DNA of 46,388 bases, taken from assembly GCA_012797575.1 (NCBI GenBank), contig JAAZOW010000188.1:1-46388 (forward strand), in the 5' to 3' direction. The notes under the pieces are model-generated. The model made no database searches. It saw only the letters and a program-made list of their open reading frames with translations, and had not been told where the DNA came from. The stretch comes from Methanomicrobiales archaeon. GTDB lineage: Archaea > Halobacteriota > Methanomicrobia > Methanomicrobiales > Methanoculleaceae. Position 1 is the first letter of the stretch; each line of letters begins with the position of its first letter. The position numbers and the translations under genes are program-made. Shown piece by piece: positions 1 to 8,800 of the stretch.

Positions 1-558
1 CTGTTCCCCGGGGTAGATCTTCAGGGTATCGTGCTTCTTGATGCCGCCCCGCACGATGCCGCCGAGGATGACCGTCCCGATACCGCGGACGTTGAAGTGG
101 TGATCGATGGGGATCGATCCCACGGTGCCGGCACCGGGTCGGACGGAGGCGCGGGTGTGCGCCTCCGCGAGCAGGCGATCACGGAGCGCGATCGGGTCTT
201 CGTCCACGAACTCATAGCGCTCGAGCACCGTTCCCCGGAGGAATGGCATGAGATCTTCAGGGACGAGGTAGTTTTGAAGGACGATGTAGCCCCGCCCCAC
301 ACCTACCTCATCGAGCATCAGCACCCACTCCCCGAAGATCGGTGTAATCTCGCTCACCACGATGAGGGCTGCATCAGCCATCGACGCCGCATAGAAGAGC
401 GGGGCCAGCCGTTCGGGATATCGGGTCGGCTCTATGAAGGTGACGGTGTCATCGCCCTTCTTCAGGTTGTAAAACACGATATCGGAAGCCGTGCCTCTCT
501 TCCCGAGGCTCTTCGCGTAGCCTTCGGGTCCCAGCACGGCGACATTCAGGTTGCCCAT
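1..558 (-). CDS. EF-Tu-like translation-factor protein with degenerate GTPase domain (partial)
   Basis: This is an open frame of 186 codons read on the minus strand from ATG at 558, without a stop, to the window edge, so the C-terminus is missing. The protein begins MGNLNVAVLGPEGYAKSLG. The position of the P-loop is visible, but the canonical GHVDHGKT sequence is absent, and EPTRYPERL stands where DxPGH would be expected. Near residues 155-186 it has PIDHHFNVRGIGTVILGGIV followed by a segment ending LKIYPGEQ, which resembles the start of domain 2 of EF-Tu/SelB proteins. Methanogens carry EF-Tu-related proteins of this kind whose G domain seems unable to bind GTP normally; the function is unknown. 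An upstream in-frame ATG at 570 (MIWNMGNL) is an alternative start. It is divergent from the permease gene at 742. The family call is fairly secure, the role is not. Confidence 0.7.
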   Translation of the reverse strand, partial: MGNLNVAVLGPEGYAKSLGKRGTASDIVFYNLKKGDDTVTFIEPTRYPERLAPLFYAASMADAALIVVSEITPIFGEWVLMLDEVGVGRGYIVLQNYLVPEDLMPFLRGTVLERYEFVDEDPIALRDRLLAEAHTRASVRPGAGTVGSIPIDHHFNVRGIGTVILGGIVRGGIKKHDTLKIYPGEQ

Positions 559-703
559 ATTCCAGATCATTTGGTCATCCAGAAGGATGAGTCTTGCTCT
601 GCACCAGAGTGTCTCATGCCCCCCGCGCGCCTCTGGGTTTGCCCCACGCCAAAACCCCTTGAAGGAAGGGGAGCCGGGCACGCGCACCGCATTGCTAACC
701 AAA

Positions 704-728
704 TGGGTTTTAACAAGGTAAATTTAAC
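704..728 (+). promoter_or_regulatory. AT-rich promoter candidate for the permease gene
   Basis: An AT-rich stretch (GTTTTAACAAGGTAAATTTAA) lies 14-37 bases before the ATG at 742 inside otherwise GC-rich DNA. It is the only TATA-like sequence in the 183-base divergent spacer. The spacer also holds a small hairpin, CCCCTT (655-660) paired with AAGGGG (666-671). The exact TATA position cannot be fixed by eye. Confidence 0.3.
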
Positions 729-741
729 TTTACTATGCTCT

Positions 742-1692
742 ATGCGGAGAACGGCATCGATCACGATCCTGGCCCTCATCGGCATACTCCTTGCCAGCAT
801 GGCCTGTGCTATCATCATGGGACCGGCCAGTATGTCTCTTGGATCCCTGATTGCGCTACCAAACGCGTGGAAGATCTTCTGGGATGTCAGGCTGCCGCGG
901 GTGATCGTCGCGGTGCTCGTCGGGTGCGCGCTTGCCGTGGCGGGTACCGCCATGCAGGGGCTGTTCCGGAACTCCATGGCCGACCCCTACATCATCGGCA
1001 CATCGTCCGGCGGGGCGCTTGGCGCCACGCTCTCGATCGTCTTCTTTGCGGGTACAGGAAGACCGGTCTTTGCATTCATAGGGGCGACGGTCGCCACATT
1101 CACCGTCTACACCATCGCCCGTCAGGGCGGAAAGGTTCCGGTCGAGACGCTCCTGCTCTCCGGTGTTGCTCTCTCCATGCTCCTCTCAGCGTTTCTCTCA
1201 TTCCTCATGTACACCGCCGGGCGAAGCCTGCACCAGATCATGTTCTGGTTGATGGGCGGCTTCTGGAACGTCTCGTGGGATGATGTCCTCATCGCCACCC
1301 TCATTCCGATCGGGTGCCTGGCCATCTATTTCTACGCCCGTGATATGAACATCATATCGCTCGGGGAGGAGGATGCGATCCATCTCGGCGTGAACGTCGA
1401 GCGGCTAAAACAGCTCCTCCTCTTTGCAAGCGCCTTCCTGGCCGGCATCGCGGTCTCGATCGCAGGAGCGATCGGGTTCATCGGTCTGATCACCCCGCAC
1501 GTGATGCGCCTGATCGTCGGACCTGATCATCGTATTCTCCTCCCCGCAGCAGCACTTGCGGGAGGGATCCTTCTCCTCTGGTCTGATACGCTTACAAGGA
1601 CGTTTGCAGGTGATATGCCGGTCGGGATCATCACCTCCTGCTTTGGCGCACCGTTCTTCATATACCTCCTGCGGAGTCGGATGAAAGCATGA
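742..1692 (+). CDS. btuC: BtuC/FecCD-family ABC transporter permease, probably corrinoid
   Basis: This 316-residue integral membrane protein is the permease of a type II ABC importer for corrinoids or other metal chelates. It has about ten hydrophobic segments. Family landmarks are GTAMQGLFRNSMADPYIIG near residues 70-90, GGALGATLS, and GFIGLITPHVMR near residues 250-265, which is the conserved FecCD loop that contacts the ATPase. The frame is open further upstream, but that part is GC-rich and not hydrophobic and overlaps the divergent gene, so the ATG at 742 (MRRTASITILALIGILL) is chosen. The stop codon overlaps the ATG of the ATPase gene (ATGA), so the two are co-translated. Corrinoid is preferred over siderophore because BtuF-like and DUF4430 genes follow. 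Iron-siderophore or haem uptake cannot be excluded from this gene alone. Confidence 0.85.
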   Translation: MRRTASITILALIGILLASMACAIIMGPASMSLGSLIALPNAWKIFWDVRLPRVIVAVLVGCALAVAGTAMQGLFRNSMADPYIIGTSSGGALGATLSIVFFAGTGRPVFAFIGATVATFTVYTIARQGGKVPVETLLLSGVALSMLLSAFLSFLMYTAGRSLHQIMFWLMGGFWNVSWDDVLIATLIPIGCLAIYFYARDMNIISLGEEDAIHLGVNVERLKQLLLFASAFLAGIAVSIAGAIGFIGLITPHVMRLIVGPDHRILLPAAALAGGILLLWSDTLTRTFAGDMPVGIITSCFGAPFFIYLLRSRMKA

Positions 1693-2933
1693 AACCAGTC
1701 GAGGTCATCGGTATCGATGTCTCCTACGGCGCAAAGAAGATCCTCGAGACCATATCGCTGCACGTCGAGAAGGGTGAGATCCTCGGGATCATCGGGCCGA
1801 ACGGGGCCGGGAAGACGACGCTCATCAAGGCGATGAGCCGGATAGTCGCGCCTGAGAATGGGGAGATCCATCTCAATGATCGGAACCTGGATTCTTTCAG
1901 CTTCCGTGAGCTGGCCCAAAAGATCGCTGTCGTGCCGCAGGGGTTCTCGATCAGTTTCGATTATACCGTGCGCGATGTCGTCATGATGGGGAGGCATCCC
2001 TACATCGGGAGGCTCTCCTCCGCGACACCCCGGGACCTGGAGATCTGTGACCATGTCATGCGGCTTGCAAATGTCACACACCTCGCCGCCTCATCGGTCA
2101 ACGAGATCAGCGGCGGCGAGCGACAGCGGGTGCTCATCGCCCGGGCGCTCGCTCAGGAACCCCGGATCCTTCTCCTTGACGAGGCGACATCGAACCTCGA
2201 TATCAGCCACCGGATTGAGATCTTGAATATCATCAGGGATCTCTCTACTGAGGTCACTGTGATAAGCGTCTTTCACGACCTGAACCTGGCGGCCTATTAC
2301 TGCGATCGCCTGATCATGTTGAAAGATCGGCGGGTGTTTGCCGCCGGAGAGCCGCAGGATGTGCTGACGCAAGAGACGATCCATGCGGTGTACGGGATCG
2401 ACGTCCTGGTAAAGACCCACCCACTGACTGGTAAACCCTACATCCTCCCTGTGTATGGGCATACCCCGGACCGCCAGCCCAGGAGGGGTGTACATGTCAC
2501 GTGTGGCGGGGGCACGGGGTCTGACCTCCTCTATGCCCTCCACAGGGAGGGATTTCGGGTGAGCACCGGTGTGCTCAACCTCTTGGATACCGATTATGCA
2601 ACCGCGACGGCTCTGGGTATCCCCTGCATCACCGAAGCGCCGTTTGCTGCGATCTCTTCCGACGCACGCGCTGCCCTCCGGCAACGGATCGACGCCGCGC
2701 ACGCCATCATCGTCACCGCGATGCCCATTGGGCCGGGGAACATCGAGAATATAAGGATACTGAAGGATTACCCCGATAAACCCATCATACTCCTCTGCGG
2801 CGGTGTGAGCCCATCCTTCGAGGATCACACCGGGGGCGAGGCTGATGCGATCATCCGTGAACTGCTCGGCCGGGGGGCGGTCAGGGCGGGGCGGATCGAT
2901 GAGGTTCTGCGGATCCTCAAAGCGATGGATTGA
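1689..2933 (+). CDS. btuD: BtuD-type ABC transporter ATPase with a long C-terminal extension
   Basis: The protein has 414 residues. The first ~255 are a complete ABC ATPase with Walker A GPNGAGKT, a Q-loop, signature motif ISGGERQR, Walker B ILLLDEAT and switch His in VFHDLN. It would power the permease encoded just upstream, with which it overlaps by 4 bases. Residues ~260-414 are an extra domain not needed for an ABC importer ATPase (usually ~255 residues). This part looks Rossmann-like, beginning VHVTCGGGTGSDLLYAL, with later segments AHAIIVTAMPIGPGN and DKPIILLCGGVSP. Archaeal corrinoid-type ATPases with such tails are known to me in general terms. The role of the tail, perhaps sensing or handling a nucleotide or corrinoid, is inference. 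A strong hairpin follows the stop codon. Confidence 0.85.
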   Translation: MKPVEVIGIDVSYGAKKILETISLHVEKGEILGIIGPNGAGKTTLIKAMSRIVAPENGEIHLNDRNLDSFSFRELAQKIAVVPQGFSISFDYTVRDVVMMGRHPYIGRLSSATPRDLEICDHVMRLANVTHLAASSVNEISGGERQRVLIARALAQEPRILLLDEATSNLDISHRIEILNIIRDLSTEVTVISVFHDLNLAAYYCDRLIMLKDRRVFAAGEPQDVLTQETIHAVYGIDVLVKTHPLTGKPYILPVYGHTPDRQPRRGVHVTCGGGTGSDLLYALHREGFRVSTGVLNLLDTDYATATALGIPCITEAPFAAISSDARAALRQRIDAAHAIIVTAMPIGPGNIENIRILKDYPDKPIILLCGGVSPSFEDHTGGEADAIIRELLGRGAVRAGRIDEVLRILKAMD

Positions 2934-2935
2934 TC

Positions 2936-2961
2936 TCTGGATGCGGTCAGGGGCATCCAGA
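2936..2961 (+). terminator. Perfect hairpin just after the ATPase gene
   Basis: The sequence TCTGGATGC, an 8-base loop and GCATCCAGA form a perfect 9-bp stem starting 3 bases after the stop codon. No T-tract follows, so it may be an RNA 3'-end stabiliser or processing site rather than a classic archaeal terminator. Confidence 0.45.
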
Positions 2962-3071
2962 AGAGATCGGAGCGGTGAGATTGCATGCAGGCGCCAGACG
3001 CTCAAGTGAGATCTCAGGTGGTCAGTTGCCTCGCAGTGCTCCATGTCTCTTACTCCTCTAAGATCGCTGGG

Positions 3072-3481
3072 TAGTGCATCGCATCACCGTATCTTCGAAG
3101 GTTTTGATGCGTGAGGTGCAGTGCCAACAATCACGCGGAGTGAGGGTAGTGGCCTGGTTTTGCGAGGTCTCCCCCCCTCCTTTCAATATGCCCCCACCCC
3201 GCCCGGCTCATCGCACCTCCTCCCCCGCCCCGAGGGGGCGAGGGCAGTCGTGGTGATACCCGGGGGGGGCCGTATCATCAGACACTGGGCCGTGGGAGGT
3301 ATACACCCGTGGGGGTGGGGCAGACGGGGATGGAGCAAAAAGCTCCCTCCCCTGTCTCTGGCATCAATATGCCCCCACTCCGCCCTCTCCCCGGGCAGAG
3401 TGGCCTCACGCGAAACTACAAAGGGCGCGAAGAGGAGAAAACACCCCTGAGGATCTCTGAAGATAAGATGACAACGAGCAG
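3072..3481 (+). repeat. Dispersed GC-rich intergenic repeat, copy A (~410 bp)
   Basis: This stretch is alignable by eye along its whole length with 3855-4263, and in part with 41391-41566 and 45967-46388. It starts TAGTGCATCGCATCACCGTA and ends near GACAACGAGCA. It contains two direct TCAATATGCC-type units (near 3183 and 3364), a GTGGGAGGTATACACCCG stretch and a 27-base hairpin at 3326-3352 (GGGGATGGAGC, AAAAA, GCTCCCTCCCC). The short frames over it look like chance translation of GC-rich DNA. It fills most of the non-coding gap 2934-3519. No terminal inverted repeats, transposase or target-site duplication were seen. Confidence 0.75.
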
Positions 3482-3519
3482 TAGGGCACTACCGAAGATA
3501 AGTGTCGGGGGGATCCCGA

Positions 3520-3711
3520 TCAGACCTTGTAGGCCACGAGCGAGAGGCCTAGACGGCTCTCAAGTTCCTGGATCTGTCTGAGATCCCCCTCATTCAGCTC
3601 TGCATATGCCGGCTTTGCATATGCTACGATCGTTACACCGAGTTCCTCTTCACAGCGTTGCACCTGCTTCACCTGTTCAGGTGCCAGATCTGCATACCTC
3701 GCAGTGATCAT
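3520..3711 (-). CDS. Small protein of 63 residues with an internal duplication
   Basis: I do not recognise a named family. The protein starts MITARYADLAPEQ and consists of two related halves: residues ~9-33 contain QVQRCEEELGVTIVAY and residues ~39-63 contain QIQELESRLGLSLVAY. Each half is a predicted helix followed by a strand, which suggests a compact pseudo-symmetric or dimeric fold. GGGATC 8-10 bases before the ATG resembles part of the archaeal ribosome-binding consensus. There is no signal peptide or membrane segment. The gene stands alone between two direct copies of the dispersed repeat (A ends 39 bp downstream of its stop codon; B starts 143 bp upstream of its start). The internal repeat and good codon usage argue for a real gene. 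Confidence 0.65.
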   Translation of the reverse strand: MITARYADLAPEQVKQVQRCEEELGVTIVAYAKPAYAELNEGDLRQIQELESRLGLSLVAYKV

Positions 3712-3854
3712 GATTCTGATCCCGGACTACTGGTAGTTATTGGGTATATTATAGGTTGCGGAGGGGCAAGACTCCGCATATGGAGGGGGGCGCTGAGAGG
3801 TTCCAGATGTTTTTCCGGATCGTGAGTGCGACAGCCATCATTGCTGGCAGACCT

Positions 3855-4263
3855 TAGTGCATCGCATCACCGTATCTTCAAAGATTTCGATGCGTAAGAT
3901 GTAACGCCAACAATCACGCGTAATGACGACAATGACCTGGTTTTACGAGGTTTCCCCCTTCTTTCAATATGCCGGTATCCCCCATCCCGCCCGAACCGGT
4001 GGCAGTCGTGGTGATACCTGAGGAGGGGCGTATTCGGGAGAGCGAACCCACACACCAGCTCCCCCTTCAGGTTCTCCCCCTACACTGAGCCGTGGGAGGT
4101 ATCTTCACGGGGGAGGGGCAGACGGGGATGGAGCAAAAAGCTCCCTCCCCTGTCTCTGGCATCAATATACCCCCACCCCGCCCTCTCCCCGGGCAGAGTG
4201 GCGCCAGAGAAGCCAGAGGAATACCCCCGAAGATCTCTCGAATGTATGATTGACAACGAGCAC
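3855..4263 (+). repeat. Dispersed GC-rich intergenic repeat, copy B (~409 bp)
   Basis: This is the same element as copy A, in the same orientation and of nearly the same length. It starts TAGTGCATCGCATCACCGTA and ends near TTGACAACGAGCAC. The hairpin at 4124-4150 is identical to that in copy A. The left and right thirds match A best, while the middle (about 4000-4090) has diverged. It occupies most of the 720-base gap 3712-4431. The rest of that gap holds only a weak TATA-like TGTTTATC near 4401 ahead of the binding-protein gene. Confidence 0.75.
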
Positions 4264-4431
4264 TATCAGGTTTGACTGGAGATTACACCGGTGAGGGGAG
4301 CATGTGTGCTTCTGGATGGATCGGCCTTTGCGTGGTGCCGGCCGGATCGGGAGGCCTGCTGGCACACCAATTGCTTCTCCGCAACGGGTGGATATGTAGA
4401 TGTTTATCCCCGAAAGTGCAATGTACCTGGG

Positions 4432-5478
4432 ATGATGAAAGCCAGATGCCTGTTGTTCTCTCTTGGACTGATCGTCTTTGCGGCGGTCTTCATCGGTGCG
4501 GTAAGCGCATCAGACCTGGTGCCGACAGGGGATGCCGGAAGGACTGTGACGGTGATCGATGGCCTCGGGGAGACCGTCACCATCCAGGGGATACCGCAGA
4601 GGATCGTCTCGCTCGCGCCTTCCAATACCGAGATTCTGTATGCTATCGGTCTTGAAGACCGGATCGTCGGTGTCACCGACTACTGCGATTACCCTCCGGC
4701 AGCCGCCGATAAAGAGAGGATCGGCGGATACAACACCATCAGCGTCGAGAAGGTGCTCGCAGCCGATCCGGACCTTATCCTTGCTGCCCCCGGCAGCACT
4801 GAGGAGGTGGTCAACCGCCTGCGAGCCCTCGGTATGACTGTTGTCACCCTCTATCCGGAGACGATCGATGATGTCCTGCAGGATATCGACCTTCTTGGGA
4901 GGGTGACCGGGCAGGAAGAGCAGGCGGCGGCGTGTGTTGAGGGGTTGCAGGAGCGCATCAGCGTGGTTGCCGAAGGGGTGGATGGCCAGGGAGAGAAGCC
5001 GTCGGTTGTCCATGTCGTCTGGCACGATCCGATCTGGATCAGCGGCGACGGGACGTTCCAGAACGAGGTTATCACGGCAGCGGGGGGGACCAATGCGTTT
5101 GGCTCGGTCGATGAGTGGGGTATCGTCAGCCTTGAGGAGTTCATCGCAACCGATCCAGACCTCATCCTTGTGAGTTCAGGAACCGGCATGACCGAGGAAG
5201 GACATGATGTCATCCAGGACTACTTCCTGAATGAACCCCGGATGCAGGGACTAAAAGCCGTCCAGAGCGGTCACGTCTATGTCATCGACACCGATATCAT
5301 CAGTCGAGGTGGCCCCCGGATCGTGGATGCGCTGGAAGAGGTAGCGGCCATCCTCCATCCGGGCACCTTCGGGGCAGGTGCGCCAATGGCAGCCCAGACG
5401 GTCCAATCACCGGGATTTGGTGCTATGGCGCTTGTGGGCGCACTGTTCGGCGTCTTCCTGTTCAGAGCGAAGAAATAG
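4432..5478 (+). CDS. btuF: BtuF-like corrinoid-binding protein with PGF-CTERM anchor
   Basis: This surface substrate-binding protein has 348 residues and would deliver ligand to the BtuCD transporter. The ATG at 4432 is chosen because it gives a clean signal peptide (MMKARCLLFSLGLIVFAAVF, cleavage near residue 25); the open frame further upstream has none. The BtuF fold covers residues ~35-310 with family motifs IVSLAPSNTEILYAIGLEDR, VGVTDYCDYPP, HDPIWISGDGTFQNEVI and SRGGPRIVDALEEVA. The last 25 residues, SPGFGAMALVGALFGVFLFR plus KK, form a PGF-CTERM signal, which archaeosortase A uses to swap the C-terminus for a lipid anchor. The gene stands apart from the BtuCD pair, separated by repeats, and has its own start region. 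A second copy of this domain lies at 9570-11543. Another tetrapyrrole or metal-chelate ligand is possible. Confidence 0.82.
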   Translation: MMKARCLLFSLGLIVFAAVFIGAVSASDLVPTGDAGRTVTVIDGLGETVTIQGIPQRIVSLAPSNTEILYAIGLEDRIVGVTDYCDYPPAAADKERIGGYNTISVEKVLAADPDLILAAPGSTEEVVNRLRALGMTVVTLYPETIDDVLQDIDLLGRVTGQEEQAAACVEGLQERISVVAEGVDGQGEKPSVVHVVWHDPIWISGDGTFQNEVITAAGGTNAFGSVDEWGIVSLEEFIATDPDLILVSSGTGMTEEGHDVIQDYFLNEPRMQGLKAVQSGHVYVIDTDIISRGGPRIVDALEEVAAILHPGTFGAGAPMAAQTVQSPGFGAMALVGALFGVFLFRAKK

Positions 5479-5826
5479 GGCCAGAACAACAGATATTGGA
5501 GAGCGGGTGCGGCCCGCGGCCCTGCATGCCGGTCATGCCCATCGAGACAGACTCGACTGCGCGCGGTGCCCCCCGGCCAGGCGGGTCAGCGATCCCGCCC
5601 CACTCTTTTTCAGAGATGATGATGCTCGATCGGGTCAGAGATATCCGTGAACTACCCCGCGCTCGCGGGCGGGGTCTTCCCGCTACGCCCCCTTCACCCC
5701 CGAAAGATAAACGATGTGCCGGCATCATACCGTCTCCCCTGGTACCTGGGAAGAACAAATAACTTAGTGGTAACTAAAAATCATTTTATAAAGTTTTATT
5801 ACATTAAAACAACTGTACTTGTACTA
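5479..5826. other. Intergenic region (348 bases) upstream of the surface-protein operon
   Basis: The first 270 bases are GC-rich without a convincing gene. They include a GC hairpin near 5655-5678 (CCCCGC paired with GCGGGG). The last 70 bases are strikingly AT-rich and hold the promoter described separately. I looked for a cobalamin riboswitch and recognised none. Confidence 0.5.
5764..5793 (+). promoter_or_regulatory. TATA promoter with an upstream palindrome
   Basis: TTTTATAAAG at 5784-5793 is a good TATA box about 34-43 bases before the ATG at 5827. Just upstream is the inverted repeat TTAGT-GGTA-ACTAA at 5764-5777, placed where archaeal activators or repressors often bind. It would drive the gene at 5827 and the genes behind it. 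Operator function is inference. Confidence 0.55.
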
Positions 5827-8800
5827 ATGAAATTGAATCGATCTCTACTCATCATTGGGGCTGTATTGCTCTTGCTCCTGCCTGTCGGGGCGGCGAGCGC
5901 ATCATACCCGATGTTTCATCACGATGAGCAACGGACCGGCTACGTACCTGAAGACGGGCCGCAGACGAACGCCATCCTCTGGGTGGCAGAGACCGCTGAA
6001 TTTGCCGACGGTTCACCGGCGGTGCATAACGGAAAGGTCTTCGTCCCGACCTGGCCGGACATGGATTTCAATAAGATCGGTAAAATGGGACTCGTCTGTT
6101 ACGATGCCACCACAGGTGTTGAACTCTGGACGAACGAGCTCGGTGGCACCGATGTCGGCTCGGTCTCGGGCGCCGCCATCGCCGATGGGCAGGTCTATCT
6201 CGGCGGGACCGATGGGCGACTCTACTGTATTGATGAAGAGACGGGAGAGAAGCTCTGGGTAAGCGACCAGATCGATACGACCGGCTACTTCGGGCTTACA
6301 TCCTCGCCCCTTGCCTACGGAGAGATGATCTATGCTCTTTCAGCCTCCGACGGCGTGCTGCACGCCTTTAGATCTGATGGATCCGTGGCGTGGACCTTTG
6401 AGACCGGTAACGGTGTGCTCTCCTTCACCTCCCCTGCAGGCTACGATGGTAGGATATACTGTGCAGGAAGCAGAAGCCAGATCTTCTGCATCGATCCCGC
6501 GACGCCGCAGAGCCCTGTCTGGACCTTCAGCCAGGGCGGGTCGGTGAAGTCTTCGCCGGTCATCGGCGAGGACGGGACCGTCTACTTCACCACAAATTCG
6601 CGGTGTTACGCCCTCGACGGCACCACCGGCACGGAGCTATGGAACAGCTTTGTGACCGGAACGGCGGCGACCCCTGCCCTTGCCAACGGGCGCATCTATG
6701 TTGGGGCCTATGATGGTCTCCACTGCCTCGATGCGCCGACCGGTGAGGGGGTATGGCACTTCCCGGCAGGTGAAGTGAACGTTGCACCGGTCGTAGCAGG
6801 AAACCTCGTCTATGCCGCGACCAATGAGAAGACTGGTACTGTATATGCGGTGGATTCCGGGACTGGCGAAGAGGTCTGGTCATATACCCTCGACGCTCCG
6901 GATGGCGGTGTGTTTGCTGCATTCTTTGCCTCCTCACCTGCGGTATCTGACGGTGTCCTCTACATCGGCGCCGAAAATAACCGTTTCTACGCCTTCGGGG
7001 AAGGATCAGTACCAGAGCCTGGATTTACCGGGTGGAGCGGAACGGTGCGCTTCACGGACGGCCAGACCTTCGCGGTCACCCCGTTCAACAACGAGAGCAC
7101 TACCTACACGATCAGCCGGACTTCAGCCCTCGGGGCTCTCGATGCCGCTGCAGCAAAAGGCGGGTTTAACTACACAATCCAGGAGACCGATTTTGGTCCG
7201 TTCCTCTACTCCATCGGCGATATCGCCTACAACGAGACCTCCTGGGACTCCTGGCTCTACTCGGTCAACGGGGTGCCTGCTGAGGTTGGGGCAGCAGACT
7301 ACCCCCTCACCGACGGTGATGTCGTCACGTATTGGTATGGAGCATGGGGGTCCACCCCGGAGGCTGCCAGTGCGGTGGTCACCATCACCGCCTCCATTCC
7401 AGTCTCGCCTGAACCAGCGTCTGTGCTATGGAACGGGACCGTAGCCCTGACAAAAGGAGAGACCTTCCTGTTCACTCCCTCAAACAACGCCTCAGCCTCG
7501 TACACGATCGACCGAACCACCGACCTCGGGGCTCTCGCGTTTGCAGCAGGGGCGGGGAACTTCACCCTCAACGCCTCTGACTCCTGGTATGCATCCATGA
7601 AGTCGTTCTTCCTTGAGGATATCGCGGGAATCGCAAACAAGGATTGGACGCAAGAAAACGCACGATCCTGGAGTATCTTCATCAATGGCGCGCCAGCACC
7701 TGCAGGACTCGGGGCGAACGCCCTCACCGACGGTGACCGGGTTGCCTTCTACTACTGCCCCTCGGATCCGATCACCTATGCGCCGCTCATCGATCAGGCT
7801 GATCACGTCATACTCATCGATATAGCCGTCCGCGACTTTGCGTGGGAGGGTTCGGTCAGCCTGGTCAACGGCCAGACCTTCGCGGTCACCCCGTTCAACA
7901 ACGAGAGCACTACCTACACGATCAGCCGGACTTCAGCCCTCGGTGCTCTCGATGCCGCTACAGCAAAAGGCGGGTTTAACTACACAATCCAGGAGACCGA
8001 CTTTGGTCCGTTCCTCTACTCCATCGGTGATATCGCCTACAACGAGACCTCCTGGGATTCCTGGCTCTACTCGGTCAACGGGGTGCCCGCCGAGGTTGGG
8101 GCAGCAGACTACTCCCTCACCGACGGTGATGTCGTCACGTATTGGTATGGAGCATGGGGGTCCACCCCGGAGGCTGCCAGTGCGGTGGTCACCATCACCG
8201 CCTCCATCACGAAACCTGGGGGCAATGGTGGCGGAGATGACAGCGGAGGCGACTCTTCACCCTCCTGGATCACCGTGACCCTTGAATCCGGGACGTTCCC
8301 TCTCACCGCAGAGAACAGCAAAAAAATCTATGACGTCAACCGGCAGACAGCGCTCGGGGCGCTGGACGCAGCTGGGGTCGGGTATACCATCGACGACTCC
8401 TATTACCAGCAGTATGGATCGCTCTTTATAGACTCTGTCAAGGGAAGGAAGAACGAAGGAACGAAGGGCTGGATGTACCAGGTGAATGGTGCAACCTCCA
8501 GCGTCGGTGCCAATGCGCAGGCTGTCAGAGACGGCGACGAAGTTATCTTCTTCTGGAGTGAGAGCATGAGTGCAACTCCGGCGACCTCAACGGATGTCAT
8601 CTCCATCAAGGTCGTGATCCGGGGGTCATCCGGCGGCTCCAGCCCCGACTCATCCAGCGGAGAGAGTTCCGGTTCATCGCCCTCTCCTGCTGGCGGTGAT
8701 CCCGCGGATGGTGGTGATCAGGGCTCCGCGTCATTCCTCTTCAGGTTGCCGACCGGAGTCACCATTGAGCTCGGGGAGTGGGGTCAGGCCTTCTCGGTCG

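Noticed and set aside
31..741. Long plus-strand open frame extending upstream of the BtuC permease
   Set aside because: The 237 extra codons are not hydrophobic, have no family resemblance and run opposite to the clear EF-Tu-like gene. A good permease start exists at 742.
559..741. Cobalamin riboswitch upstream of btuC (also looked for at 5479-5826)
   Set aside because: The conserved B12-box-type sequence was not recognised in either spacer, and such riboswitches are essentially bacterial.
2091..3044. 317-residue minus-strand frame opposite the ATPase gene
   Set aside because: It is antisense to the recognisable ABC ATPase, and its sequence is Arg/His/Pro-rich without motifs. It is a shadow of high-GC coding DNA.
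3074..3581. Three short plus-strand frames (60-109 residues) in repeat copy A
   Set aside because: They are Pro/Arg-rich, differ between repeat copies and change frame, so they reflect the repeat DNA rather than genes.
3072..4263. Composite transposon formed by repeats A and B around the 63-residue gene
   Set aside because: No transposase, terminal inverted repeats or target-site duplications were seen. Only the direct-repeat arrangement is supported.
5827..7019. Quinoprotein dehydrogenase
   Set aside because: The repeats are PQQ-like propeller blades, but no PQQ-binding or calcium-site residues or cytochrome motif could be identified. A structural propeller is the safer call.
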